From: JAZDRH01 sp047470865
GTDB lineage: Bacteria; Pseudomonadota; Gammaproteobacteria; Pseudomonadales; Pseudomonadaceae
Assembly: GCF_047470865.1 (NCBI RefSeq)
Contig: NZ_JAZDRH010000044.1
Coordinates: forward strand, 1-14,619
Direction: 5' to 3'
Length of the DNA stretch: 14,619 bases
Shown here: in pieces, positions 7,419 through 14,619 of the stretch
Numbering within the stretch: the stretch's first letter is position 1
How the letters are laid out: the number at the start of each line of letters is the position of its first letter
Notes under the pieces: model-generated
Told to the model about the DNA's origin: nothing
Seen by the model: only the letters and a program-made list of their open reading frames with translations
Databases searched by the model: none
Program-made: the position numbers and the translations under genes

Positions 7419-7805
7419 TTAGTTGGTTAAGCCATTTAGAATCGAGCATTCAGCCCTTGCATCACCATGGCAACTATCAATCCATTGCGCCAATTGATTG
7501 CGCATTTGTTGTAGTTGCTCAATATTTTTATCTAACTCAGCTAAATACTGTTGCGCTAATGCTTTTACATCAGCGCTTTGCCGGTCATCTTGATGCCAAA
7601 GCTGTAATAACAACTTAATACGCTCAAGCGAAAAACCAAGATCACGAGCGCGTTTAATAAAGGCTAAGCTTTCTAAATCAGTGGCACTATAAATACGATA
7701 ACCTGCGTCTGTACGCTGTGCTGCAGGTAAGAGTTCGATTTGCTCGTAGTAGCGAATCATTTTAGCTGTAATACCAACAGCTTTAGCCGCTTCTCCAATA
7801 TTCAT
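7419..7805 (-). CDS. cueR: Cu(I)-responsive MerR-family regulator CueR
   Basis: This 128-residue protein is a MerR-family activator that twists a long-spacer promoter when it binds metal. The winged helix-turn-helix is at 1-70 (MNIGEAAKAVGITAKMIRYYE), followed by a dimerising coiled coil. The metal loop CHGDARAEC places cysteines at 112 and 120, the same positions as in E. coli CueR, and residue 77 is Ser, the mark of sensors for monovalent Cu(I)/Ag(I), where zinc and mercury sensors have Cys. It starts 14 bases after copA with AGGTGG as ribosome binding site. Its operator is therefore most likely the one before copA (10314-10344), which would make its own synthesis copper-induced. Confidence 0.95.
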   Translation of the reverse strand: MNIGEAAKAVGITAKMIRYYEQIELLPAAQRTDAGYRIYSATDLESLAFIKRARDLGFSLERIKLLLQLWHQDDRQSADVKALAQQYLAELDKNIEQLQQMRNQLAQWIDSCHGDARAECSILNGLTN

Positions 7806-7819
7806 AATGCCACCTTTTT

Positions 7820-10276
7820 TTAAACGTAAACAGCTTTATAACGACGCAAACGTAAAGCGTTAGTTAACACAAAAACGCTCGATAATGCCATTGCTCCTGC
7901 GGCAAATATTGGAGATAACAGCATGCCATTAATGGGATAAAGAACTCCAGCCGCAATAGGAATTAAAGCGCTATTGTAAGCAAACGCCCAAAATAGATTT
8001 TGCTTAATATTGGCCAATGTGGCTTGTGATAAGCCAATAGCATTAGGCACGCCGGTTAAATCGCCACTCATCAGCACTACATCAGCCGCTTCAATGGCAA
8101 TATCGGTTCCTGTTCCAATAGCTAAACCAACATCGGCACTGGCTAAAGCGGGTGCATCATTTATCCCATCGCCAACATAAGCAAGACTACCGAACGCTTG
8201 CTGTAGTCGTGTAATAGCAGCCACTTTTCCATCTGGTAACACTTCGGCGACGACTTCATCAATATTGAGCTGTTTGGCTATTGCTTGAGCAGTATGGCGA
8301 TTATCACCTGTGATCATGGCAACTTTTAAGCCTAACTCATGCAAGGCCGCAATGGCCGCTGGTGTGCTGTCTTTAATAGGATCAGCAACAGCAATGATGA
8401 CAGCTAGTTTGCCAGCAATAGCAGCATATAATGGCGTTTTACCTTCTTCGGCTAGACGTTGTGCTTGCTCAGCAAAATCGGCAACATTCAACCCCAGTTT
8501 TTGCATGTAGCGATCAGCTCCAATTTCAACGCGCTGCCCTGCGACCACTGCCTCAACACCAAAGCCTGTGATTGAATTAAACTGTTCCACAACCGGAAGT
8601 TCGAGTTGTTTTTCTTTTGCAGCTTGCACTATGGCCTGTGCAATCGGATGCTCTGATTGATTTTCAACAGCAGCGACCAACGCTAATGCCTGATTAGATT
8701 CAACATCTGCTTGACAGATAAAATCTGTCAGCTCTGGGCGCCCTTGAGTTAGAGTCCCTGTTTTATCTAAAGCCACCACTTTGGCGTCTTTAAGTGACTG
8801 TAAAGCCTCACCTTTTCTAAAAAGTACGCCCATCTGTGCTGCACGTCCTGTACCTACCATAATAGAGGTTGGCGTAGCCAAGCCCATCGCACAAGGACAA
8901 GCAATGATCAGTACAGCAACTAGGTTAACTAAAGCAAAGCTGAGCGCTGGTTCTGGTCCAAAAATTAGCCACACCACAAAGGTCAGTAGTGCTAGCAACA
9001 TCACTACAGGCACAAACCACAACGTAATACGGTCAACCAAGGCTTGAATAGGCAGTTTAGCCCCCTGTGCTTGCTCAACCATGCGAATAATATTTGCTAA
9101 TAAGGTATTGGCACCCACTTGCTCTACTTTATAAGTCAAAGCACCCGATTGATTAATGGTACCGCCTATTACTTGGCTGCCTGTGGTTTTTTCAACAGGC
9201 ACAGGCTCACCACTAATCATAGATTCATCTACATAGCTTTGCCCGTTGAGTACAACACCATCAAGCGCTATACGCTCGCCAGGTTTAGCTAATAAAATAT
9301 CACCGACTACAATGGCATCAATGGGCTTTTCAATATTCTCGCCCTTTTCCACCACTACGGCAGTTTTTGCTTGCAACCCCACCAAACGCTTAATTGCTTC
9401 TGAGGTATTACCTTTGGCCTTGGCCTCCATAAAGCGCCCTAGCAAGATTAATGCAACAATAACGCCTGCTGATTCGTAATAGACATTAACCGTACCTTCA
9501 GGTAGAAGATGTGGAATAAAAGTAGCCACTACCGAGTAGCTATAAGCCGCTGTAGTACCCACAGCAACCAGTGAGTTCATATCAGGCGCAAAATTAACTA
9601 AGTTTTTAAAGCCTGTTTTTAGAAACCCCATGCCCGGCCCAAACATAATGAGGGTTGCCAGAACAAACTGGAAATACCAGCTATTTTGCATACCAATGTT
9701 TGACTCAACAAAGTTATGCATTGCAGGTATCATGTGTGAAAACATTTCAAGAATAAATAGTGGTATTGCCAGCACAGCAGCAAAAATTAGGCGTTTTTTC
9801 AACTGTAGCTGCTCAGCCTGTTGCCGGGTTGCAAGCTCATCTGTGGTTTGCTCCCCCTCTGCAATTAAATGGGCTGTATAGCCTCGTGCGCCTACTGCCT
9901 GCACTAGCTGATCAACAGTTACGCCCTCTAATACACGCACACTGGCGCGTTGAGTTGCCAAGTTCACATTAGCTTCAAGCACACCTACTACATCTTTAAG
10001 CGATTTTTCGACACGCCCAACACAGGATGAGCAGGTCATACCTTCTATACTTAGTTCTAATTTTTGCTCAATAAGCGTAAAGCCAGCTTTTTCAACGGCA
10101 GTCATTAGCTCACTAGCTACAACAGGGGCTTGATAACTAAAGCTAGCTTTATGCGTAACTAAATTAACACTCACATCGCTTAGTTGTGATAAAGATTTAA
10201 GAGCTTTCTCTACCCGTCCAACACATGATGCACAGCTCATTCCTTGTACACTGACTTGCATTTTTTGATCACTCAT
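7820..10276 (-). CDS. copA: Cu(I)-exporting P1B-type ATPase CopA
   Basis: This 818-residue inner-membrane pump moves cytosolic Cu(I) to the periplasm at the cost of ATP. Two N-terminal heavy-metal domains carry CASC (Cys15, Cys18) and CSSC (Cys82, Cys85). Eight membrane helices are expected from about residue 163. Visible motifs are SGEP at 355-358 (actuator), the transport site CPC at 460-462, DKTGT with phosphorylated Asp504, SEHP at 541-544, TGDN at 656-659 and GDGINDAP at 702-709. Later helices supply YN (767-768) and MALSS (796-800), which mark the Cu(I) P1B-1 class. GAGG precedes the ATG. It leads the copA-cueR-lldD run and has a MerR-type promoter. Its length is normal, with no defects. 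Confidence 0.97.
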   Translation of the reverse strand: MSDQKMQVSVQGMSCASCVGRVEKALKSLSQLSDVSVNLVTHKASFSYQAPVVASELMTAVEKAGFTLIEQKLELSIEGMTCSSCVGRVEKSLKDVVGVLEANVNLATQRASVRVLEGVTVDQLVQAVGARGYTAHLIAEGEQTTDELATRQQAEQLQLKKRLIFAAVLAIPLFILEMFSHMIPAMHNFVESNIGMQNSWYFQFVLATLIMFGPGMGFLKTGFKNLVNFAPDMNSLVAVGTTAAYSYSVVATFIPHLLPEGTVNVYYESAGVIVALILLGRFMEAKAKGNTSEAIKRLVGLQAKTAVVVEKGENIEKPIDAIVVGDILLAKPGERIALDGVVLNGQSYVDESMISGEPVPVEKTTGSQVIGGTINQSGALTYKVEQVGANTLLANIIRMVEQAQGAKLPIQALVDRITLWFVPVVMLLALLTFVVWLIFGPEPALSFALVNLVAVLIIACPCAMGLATPTSIMVGTGRAAQMGVLFRKGEALQSLKDAKVVALDKTGTLTQGRPELTDFICQADVESNQALALVAAVENQSEHPIAQAIVQAAKEKQLELPVVEQFNSITGFGVEAVVAGQRVEIGADRYMQKLGLNVADFAEQAQRLAEEGKTPLYAAIAGKLAVIIAVADPIKDSTPAAIAALHELGLKVAMITGDNRHTAQAIAKQLNIDEVVAEVLPDGKVAAITRLQQAFGSLAYVGDGINDAPALASADVGLAIGTGTDIAIEAADVVLMSGDLTGVPNAIGLSQATLANIKQNLFWAFAYNSALIPIAAGVLYPINGMLLSPIFAAGAMALSSVFVLTNALRLRRYKAVYV

Positions 10277-10313
10277 ACCAACCTCGATTGAGAGAAACTA
10301 ATCCATGTCTTAA

Positions 10314-10344
10314 AGCTTAAAGCTTGACACAAGGTTAAGGTCAA
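10314..10344 (-). promoter_or_regulatory. CueR-type operator/promoter of copA
   Basis: On the minus strand TTGACC (-35, 10339-10344) and TAAGCT (-10, 10314-10319) are 19 bases apart, the overlong spacer typical of MerR-family promoters. The spacer with the end of the -35 reads ACCTTAACCTTGTGTCAAGC, an imperfect dyad ACCTT/AAGCT. From memory the E. coli copA promoter has the same -35, the same 19-base spacing and a closely similar spacer. Embedded in it is a perfect GCTTGAC-N11-GTCAAGC inverted repeat (10322-10346). Confidence 0.75.
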
Positions 10345-10416
10345 GCCTTGTTTAATAACGCGCAAGAACTTATTCCTCAAAAAACACTCTTAGATACAAC
10401 TTTTAAACAGGTAACT

Positions 10417-11967
10417 ATGATGGACACAAAGGTTAAAACACTGATTGGACTAAGCCTGCTGGCAGCTGCAGCGCCAAGTTTTGCAATAAGCATCAAAGAT
10501 GCACCCATTAATCAAGTCACAATTTACCCTAATGGTGCTGTTGTTGAACGCACACTTTTGGTTAAACAAGGTCAAACTCAAGTTACGCTAGATGACCTTC
10601 CCCACACTATTGATATTTCACGCATAAGCCTAAGCGCCAATAACAATATCCAAATCGGCAGTATTACCACTGAATCACATAACAAAGAAGAAACTAAACA
10701 CCCTCTACAACTTGAGATTAAAAAGTTAAAAGCACAAATTGCCGAAATCAACATTGAAGTCCAAGCCGCTCAGCTACAGTTAGAGTTTTTAAAAAACCTA
10801 TCTAACAACACTGAATTAAAAGGTGCAGAGCTCAATCAATCGCAAAACTTACGCAACCAAGCTAAAGAAGCTTTACAAATCAGCCTAAAAGCTGAGCAGC
10901 AAAAAGAAGAGTTAAATCATAAAATTGCTGAACTGAACAAAGAATATCAAAAAGAACGCGCATCTACGCAGCTCATTATTGAAACGAGTGCTGCTCAAGA
11001 TGGCAAGATTGAATTGAGCTACTATGTGCCTCAAGCTAGCTGGCAGCCTTATTATCGTGCAGCGCTAAACACACAAAAGAAACAGCTTTTATTAGAACGC
11101 AAAGCCTTTGTACGCCAACAATCAGGCGAAGATTGGAGCAATGTAAAGCTTATCCTGTCCACCGATAACCCTCGCGCTAACAGCCGTAATATCACACCTA
11201 GTTCTTGGTACTTAGGTATTCAGGAAGTAAAAGCAGAGGCTGAAAGCAAAAGGTACGCCTATGAGACTACGAAACAAGCTTCACTATCTGCACCCATTGC
11301 ATCGGCGAGTAAGGCTCAAGCTTCCTTTAGCTATAACCAAATTAACACCCCTTACGCAACAAGCTACCAAGCTGATTATAAGCTCAGTATCGCCAGCTCT
11401 GGTAAAAATACAGATGTTAATTTAGCTAAAACAGAATACCCGGTTGAGTTGAGCGTTCGTGTAGTACCTGCATTAACTACTGATGCCACGCTTAATGTGA
11501 CTATCCCCGAACTTACAGGCATATGGCCACAAGGTGCTCTTAAACTTTATCGTGATGGCAACTTTGTTAACGAAGCCATTTTAAATACCCAAGCAACCGA
11601 TTACCGTACATTAGCTTACGGTCAAGATACTCAAGTTGTAGTGCAGAATATTAAACATCCGAAAAGTAATAAAGACACTGGGGTATTTGATAAACGAAGC
11701 CAGAGAAGCACCAGTCAAAGTTATATTATCCAAAACAAGCATAATCAGCCGATGGATATTGTGTTGCTAGAAAGCGTCCCTCTTAGCCAGCATGACGAAA
11801 TTAAGGTAACGACTAAATTTAGCCGTCAGCCAACCAGCACAACATGGCAAGAACAACCAGGTATTTATGAATGGAAAAACACACTACCTGAAAATAGCAG
11901 CTTCACACTGGATATAGATTATTCTTTTGATTACCCAAGAGAAGCTCCAGTATACGGCTTACCTTAA
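10417..11967 (+). CDS. Secreted DUF4140/DUF4139 (MuiA-like) protein
   Basis: This 516-residue exported protein has a Sec signal peptide (KVKTLIGLSLLAAAA, cleavage likely after PSFA at 23). Next is a DUF4140-type N-terminal beta domain (about 30-90, including VTIYPNGAVVERT), a long charged helical or coiled-coil segment (about 95-185, rich in K, E, Q and L), and a DUF4139 domain from about 197 to the end with SYYVPQASWQPYYRAAL and FVRQQSGEDWSNVKLILSTD. The family includes proteins called mucoidy inhibitor A, but the molecular function is unknown; a cell-envelope role is a guess. Two adjacent ATGs (10417, 10420) follow CAGGTAACT; the first has better spacing. A TTG start at 10348 is rejected. 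It diverges from copA over the CueR operator. Confidence 0.85.
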   Translation: MMDTKVKTLIGLSLLAAAAPSFAISIKDAPINQVTIYPNGAVVERTLLVKQGQTQVTLDDLPHTIDISRISLSANNNIQIGSITTESHNKEETKHPLQLEIKKLKAQIAEINIEVQAAQLQLEFLKNLSNNTELKGAELNQSQNLRNQAKEALQISLKAEQQKEELNHKIAELNKEYQKERASTQLIIETSAAQDGKIELSYYVPQASWQPYYRAALNTQKKQLLLERKAFVRQQSGEDWSNVKLILSTDNPRANSRNITPSSWYLGIQEVKAEAESKRYAYETTKQASLSAPIASASKAQASFSYNQINTPYATSYQADYKLSIASSGKNTDVNLAKTEYPVELSVRVVPALTTDATLNVTIPELTGIWPQGALKLYRDGNFVNEAILNTQATDYRTLAYGQDTQVVVQNIKHPKSNKDTGVFDKRSQRSTSQSYIIQNKHNQPMDIVLLESVPLSQHDEIKVTTKFSRQPTSTTWQEQPGIYEWKNTLPENSSFTLDIDYSFDYPREAPVYGLP

Positions 11968-11979
11968 TTAATATCGATG

Positions 11980-12011
11980 TTATTAGCTTTAGCCTAGGTT
12001 AAAGCTAATAA
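11980..12011. repeat. Perfect 12-bp inverted repeat, possible bidirectional terminator
   Basis: TTATTAGCTTTA (11980-11991) and TAAAGCTAATAA (12000-12011) pair perfectly across an 8-base loop containing CCTAGG. It lies between convergent genes and includes the DUF2007 stop codon at 12005-12007. No T-run follows on either strand, so it is not a textbook rho-independent terminator. Confidence 0.6.
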
Positions 12012-12406
12012 CCTTGCCAAGGCGAAACCTTGCCACAATCTAAACAACGGATACTTTGTTTTATTGGCAAAGGTAATTTAATAAAAATCCACAGAAAAAA
12101 GTTGGGTGCTTTGCCTTGTGTAAAGGCTTGAGTATTTGTGCTTTGACAATGGGGACATACAGCTGCGTCATAGCCTTGCTCTTCAGCGAGCAACTCACTT
12201 TGATCTTGCGCTAAAACGGCTTTTGCTTGTTCTACATCCCCATGCTGAACCTGCAAACGCACACCACCTAATGCATCACTATATAACCAGTTCATATTAA
12301 TGGTGTGTTCATCTGCCACAAAAGCTGGAATACCTTCAGACTCTAGCTGAGCTTTAGCAATATGCGCTTCAAATGGAAAACTATAACGAGCAATAGTCAC
12401 TAGCAT
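12005..12406 (-). CDS. DUF2007 protein with C-terminal zinc ribbon
   Basis: This 133-residue cytoplasmic protein begins with a DUF2007 domain (about 1-68), described as a putative signal-transducing domain: VTIARYSFPFEAHIAKAQLE, then GIPAFVADEH and GGVRLQV. A zinc-ribbon follows, with CPHC at 84-87 and CLDC at 121-124, separated by a short hydrophobic segment (FFLWIFIKLPLPI, 103-115) that could touch a membrane or complete the fold. No catalytic residues are apparent and the role is unknown. The start codon overlaps the upstream reductase stop in ATGCTAG, with GGGGGA as a ribosome binding site, so translation of the two is coupled. Confidence 0.82.
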   Translation of the reverse strand: MLVTIARYSFPFEAHIAKAQLESEGIPAFVADEHTINMNWLYSDALGGVRLQVQHGDVEQAKAVLAQDQSELLAEEQGYDAAVCPHCQSTNTQAFTQGKAPNFFLWIFIKLPLPIKQSIRCLDCGKVSPWQGY

Positions 12407-12948
12407 AGGCTTCCCCCTGATTCACGTTTATAATGCGATTTGACTAATGTATCAAAGTAAACACTGGTACTTATATGTTTAAATATTATTTTATTCTCAT
12501 TATTAAAAAACAATGGTTTTCCTTTACCTAATACAATAGGAATACGTGTAATAATCAGCTCATCAATTAAGTTTTCAGCTAGAAAATTTTGGACTGTATT
12601 GCCACCATCAATATACAGCCTTTGATAGCCTAACTCCATTAAGTACTGACTAATAAATCCTGGACTTCCTTTAAGCAACTGTACATTATCAGGCAACCCC
12701 AGAGGTAAAGAAGTTAATTGAGTACTTAGCACAAAAACAGGTTTATCATACGGCCAAATACCACCAAACCCCATCACTGTTTCAAAGGTCGTGCGCCCCA
12801 TAACAACAGCATCAATACTGCTCATAAAGTCTGCAAAGCCATAATCAGATTGACCAGGATTTTCTACACAGTTAAGCCAGTCAATGTTTCCATTTTCATC
12901 AGCAATAAAACCATCAATGCTAGTAGCTATATATACAATATTAGTCAT
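12400..12948 (-). CDS. Dihydrofolate reductase-like (RibD C-terminal family) protein
   Basis: This 182-residue protein has the DHFR/RibD-C fold, relatives of which use NADPH. Typical blocks are VYIATSIDGFIADENGNIDW at 5-24, VVMGRTTFETV at about 48-58, PVFVLST at 69-75, the cofactor-loop sequence YIDGGNTVQNFL and the ending LIDELIITRIPIVLGKGKPLF. It resembles the YwjB/YyaP-type stand-alone proteins rather than FolA, and its substrate is unknown. The Shine-Dalgarno is weak, with GGAAAG unusually far from the ATG. It is upstream of and overlaps the DUF2007 gene by 7 bases. Confidence 0.85.
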   Translation of the reverse strand: MTNIVYIATSIDGFIADENGNIDWLNCVENPGQSDYGFADFMSSIDAVVMGRTTFETVMGFGGIWPYDKPVFVLSTQLTSLPLGLPDNVQLLKGSPGFISQYLMELGYQRLYIDGGNTVQNFLAENLIDELIITRIPIVLGKGKPLFFNNENKIIFKHISTSVYFDTLVKSHYKRESGGSLC

Positions 12949-12985
12949 AACTATTAAAAACTTTCCTATAATTTATAGCCAATAA

Positions 12986-12991
12986 TATACT
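12986..12991 (+). promoter_or_regulatory. Candidate -10 element for the broken Imm51 gene
   Basis: TATACT lies 35 bases before the ATG at 13026. A convincing -35 is missing: TTTCCT at 18 bases spacing is poor. It is reported because it suggests the decayed gene still has expression signals. Confidence 0.3.
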
Positions 12992-13025
12992 ACATACGAT
13001 AAACACAAAAATAGCAAGGAAACAT

Positions 13026-13372
13026 ATGAAAGGTATAGAGAGTTCAATAAAACCTTTTCGGGTCTGAGTTTAATGGCAGCTATTCTGTTTGCCTCACTGC
13101 TTTTGAATTAATTATTTGAAGACCTTTTTAACGAGTTTTCTGAGAAGGGCTTTGAAGGAGGTGGTTATGATTGGGAGTCCGTGGCTAGAGTTTTTCTTGA
13201 GGATAAATTACCCGCATTAGCAGATGATATAGAATTTGATTCAGAGGCTGGTATGTTCTGCGCTCGCTCAACCAATAAAACAGCATTAAAGCAGTTTGCT
13301 AAAGCACTCAAAGCAGCTACAGAAGACCTCTCATTAATGCGCGAGTTACTCAGCCTTGCTGATCCTGATTAA
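13026..13372 (+). pseudogene. Imm51-family immunity protein, broken by two frameshifts
   Basis: Three frames in order spell one Imm51-like protein. Frame one, from ATG at 13026 (AAGGA five bases upstream), reads MKGIESSIKPFRV, then stops at 13065-13067. Frame two, from about 13063, reads SEFNGSYSVCLTAFEL, then stops near 13117. Frame three, from about 13111, reads LFEDLFNEFSEKGFEGGGYD and continues through WESVARVFLEDKLPAL to the stop at 13370-13372. The IKPFRV start, GFEGGGYDW core and the K-x-L-x-x-F-A-K-A-L end are recognisable Imm51 features. Each shift fits one added base; removing both would give about 114 residues, normal for the family. Imm51 proteins neutralise polymorphic toxins in the cytoplasm; no toxin gene is seen here. 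The last segment alone could start at GTG 13181 but would lack the domain core. Confidence 0.8.
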
Positions 13373-13382
13373 ATAGGCAAAC

Positions 13383-13401
13383 TGTGCCTAGTTTAGGCAC
13401 A
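13383..13401. terminator. Short hairpin between convergent genes
   Basis: TGTGCCTA and TAGGCACA form a perfect 8-bp stem with loop GTT between the Imm51 pseudogene and the WGR-like gene. No T-run follows on either strand, so termination is possible but unproven. Confidence 0.4.
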
Positions 13402-13421
13402 ACTCCCGCTCAAGCACACAC

Positions 13422-13889
13422 TTAATCACCGCTGTAGATACGCGTATAGTTTGCAAACTCTGTGCCTGCAAGGTCACGCTCAATAACACTTTTAGCTAAC
13501 TCAAAATCTACCACTAAATTGCAAAGTTCAAGCACATTACTGCCAATATTACCACCCTCACAACGCCCCAATCCTCGCCAACCTAAGGCTTCATTCATGC
13601 GTTCTTCTAAGTGATGACGTTTTTTAAGATTTTCAGGTGTAATAAAGCCTTCAATAGCATACTCAACAAGTAAAACACATTGCCCTTCTTTCTCTTCAAA
13701 TCCATTAGCTAGCTGCATTTGTATTTCTAGCGCTATACGTTCTTCTACTGTTTGAGTTCGCGTACTTTTAATTTTTTTTATTTTTCCTTCGCTACCGACA
13801 AGCCCCCAATGCACAATATGAGAGTGCCCATGGCGCCAAGTTTCCCAATACTCTTTTTGGGTGCCTGAAAATTTATAAAGTTTTAGCAT
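13422..13889 (-). CDS. WGR-like-domain protein of unknown function
   Basis: This is a 155-residue soluble protein. The first about 70 residues follow the WGR domain pattern: YKFSGTQKEYWE, then HWGLVGSEGKIKKIKS at 27-42 in place of the family's WGRIGTxGQ, and a helix ending ANGFEEK. Note the Arg of WGR is Leu here. The second half, with GWRGLGRCEGGNIG at 103-116 and a final NYTRIY, is not a family I can name. WGR domains bind nucleic acid in eukaryotic PARPs; bacterial stand-alone forms are uncharacterised and sometimes found among toxin-immunity genes. AGGAGG precedes the ATG. The frame stays open for about 37 codons upstream but offers no normal start codon there. Confidence 0.65.
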   Translation of the reverse strand: MLKLYKFSGTQKEYWETWRHGHSHIVHWGLVGSEGKIKKIKSTRTQTVEERIALEIQMQLANGFEEKEGQCVLLVEYAIEGFITPENLKKRHHLEERMNEALGWRGLGRCEGGNIGSNVLELCNLVVDFELAKSVIERDLAGTEFANYTRIYSGD

Positions 13890-14119
13890 ATACCCTCCTT
13901 GGCTATACCTGTAATTGGCTTGCGCGAATATCTCCTTAATCTCATCTATTAGTTTGCGCTTACTTTTTATACTAGCTCCATTCTTTTTTATCTATTAAAT
14001 TCAGACTAGCTACCTACAAATATAGATTTTATTGACTCACCTCTAAAATTGAAAACTTTTTAGTAGCTTTCAAAAACAGAAAAGGGAGCTACAACTCCCT
14101 TTCTAAAAAATTACAAACA
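13890..14119. other. Intergenic stretch, no separate gene seen
   Basis: The 230 bases hold the terminator of the small secreted protein gene at the right and the ribosome binding site of the WGR-like gene at the left. On the minus strand the frame of the WGR-like gene remains open from about 14000 downward but has no ATG, GTG or TTG start. Confidence 0.4.
14081..14102 (-). terminator. Rho-independent terminator of the small secreted protein
   Basis: AAAGGGAG (14081-14088) pairs with CTCCCTTT (14095-14102) over a 6-base loop. On the minus strand it is followed by TTTTCTGTTTTT. It begins 17 bases past the stop codon. Confidence 0.85.
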
Positions 14120-14494
14120 CTATTTACACGCTCTTTTATCATCCAGTACTTTCATAGCCACCTGAAAATACTTTTGTTGGATGTTAGGATCTCTTTTAGA
14201 CGCCCGCTCTAAATCTTTGGCATTTGAAATGCCCAGCCTTTTCATGCTTTTAACACCTGTAATTTCGGCCTGCACTTCACACTCGCACACCCGACTAGCT
14301 GTTTTATGCTGCTGTGCCCGCTTATTAGCGTCATAGCCTAAGTCATTTGAAATATGAATACGATAGCAACTATCATAAACTCGCTCAAAAGTAGTTCCAT
14401 TATAGGGGTTTGCTGCACCTCTCCCCCCTGCATAGGTTTGCGCTGTCAATGCAAGCAAAATACAACCAGTCAGAATGCCTAAGCTTTTTTTCAT
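14120..14494 (-). CDS. Small secreted Cys-containing protein, unknown function
   Basis: I do not recognise this 124-residue protein. It has a clear Sec signal peptide (MKKSLGILTGCILLALTAQT, cleavage near TYA-GG at 22-23). The mature part has four cysteines (43, 70, 72, 123), including a CEC motif, an even number that would allow two disulphides in the periplasm. It is basic and mostly helical by composition. GGGG lies upstream of the ATG. A possible promoter is TTGCTA-N18-TATAGA just before the gene, with a very short leader. A good terminator follows, so it is probably monocistronic. Confidence 0.75.
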   Translation of the reverse strand: MKKSLGILTGCILLALTAQTYAGGRGAANPYNGTTFERVYDSCYRIHISNDLGYDANKRAQQHKTASRVCECEVQAEITGVKSMKRLGISNAKDLERASKRDPNIQQKYFQVAMKVLDDKRACK

Positions 14495-14619
14495 GTGCTA
14501 CCCCATATCTATAGAAAAATCGCATACAGTTTAGCAAATATAAGCCTGATTTATTAGATAATTATCTATAAATAGTCTATTGTGCAAAATAATTTAACAG
14601 TTCTGGAAAAACCTTATAC

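Noticed and set aside
7419..7805. Mercury, zinc or cadmium sensor of the MerR family
   Set aside because: Ser at 77 and the Cys112/Cys120 loop identify the Cu(I)-type CueR, and copA is adjacent.
8310..9972. Several plus-strand open frames opposite copA
   Set aside because: They are shadows of the strongly supported copA gene; none has a ribosome binding site or a recognisable domain.
10348..10416. N-terminal extension of the DUF4139 protein from a TTG codon
   Set aside because: It would bury the signal peptide and overlap the promoter region; ATG 10417 gives a normal signal sequence.
13181..13372. Independent 63-residue gene starting at GTG
   Set aside because: Similarity continues upstream in shifted frames, so this is the tail of the broken Imm51 gene.

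Overview
This window reads as chromosomal DNA of an AT-leaning gammaproteobacterium, most likely a low-GC member of the Pseudomonadales. The grounds are a tRNA-Pro(GGG) close to the gammaproteobacterial type, a perfect CRP/Vfr-type palindrome, a CueR-type copper regulon of enterobacterial/pseudomonad design, and proteins such as bacteriohemerythrin, DUF333, DUF2007 and a MuiA-like DUF4139 protein. Genus and species cannot be fixed from the sequence alone.

Left edge (1-1000). About 320 bases show nothing recognisable. They are followed by the decayed N-terminal part of an IS30-family transposase on the minus strand, broken over all three frames. A minus-strand tRNA-Pro(GGG) comes next, with its own promoter and a rho-independent terminator.

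Housekeeping and stress genes (1000-3720). These are a DUF333 lipoprotein (+), a bidirectional terminator, a bacteriohemerythrin (-) with a perfect TGTGA-N6-TCACA site upstream, a GNAT acetyltransferase (+), and an MDR-superfamily oxidoreductase (-) whose stop codon overlaps that of the acetyltransferase.

Copper block (3720-10345, all minus strand). In transcription order it holds the Cu(I)-exporting P-type ATPase CopA, the Cu(I) sensor CueR, an LldD-type FMN-dependent alpha-hydroxy-acid dehydrogenase, a small Cys/Met/His-bearing exported protein, a DUF411 periplasmic protein, and a Tat-exported CueO/CopA-like multicopper oxidase ending in a strong terminator. copA has a 19-bp-spacer promoter with the MerR-family operator architecture; a second promoter lies before the small exported protein. 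The inferred logic is that CueR senses cytosolic Cu(I), CopA pumps it to the periplasm, and the multicopper oxidase oxidises it there, with the DUF411 and small proteins as likely periplasmic copper handlers. The flavoenzyme 21 bp behind cueR is the unexpected member and the most interesting point in the window.

Right part (10345-14619). A secreted DUF4140/DUF4139 (MuiA-like) protein diverges from copA across the same operator. A translationally coupled pair follows (DHFR/RibD-C-like reductase and DUF2007/zinc-ribbon protein). Then come an Imm51-family immunity gene broken by two frameshifts, a WGR-like-domain protein, and a small secreted Cys-containing protein of unknown function.
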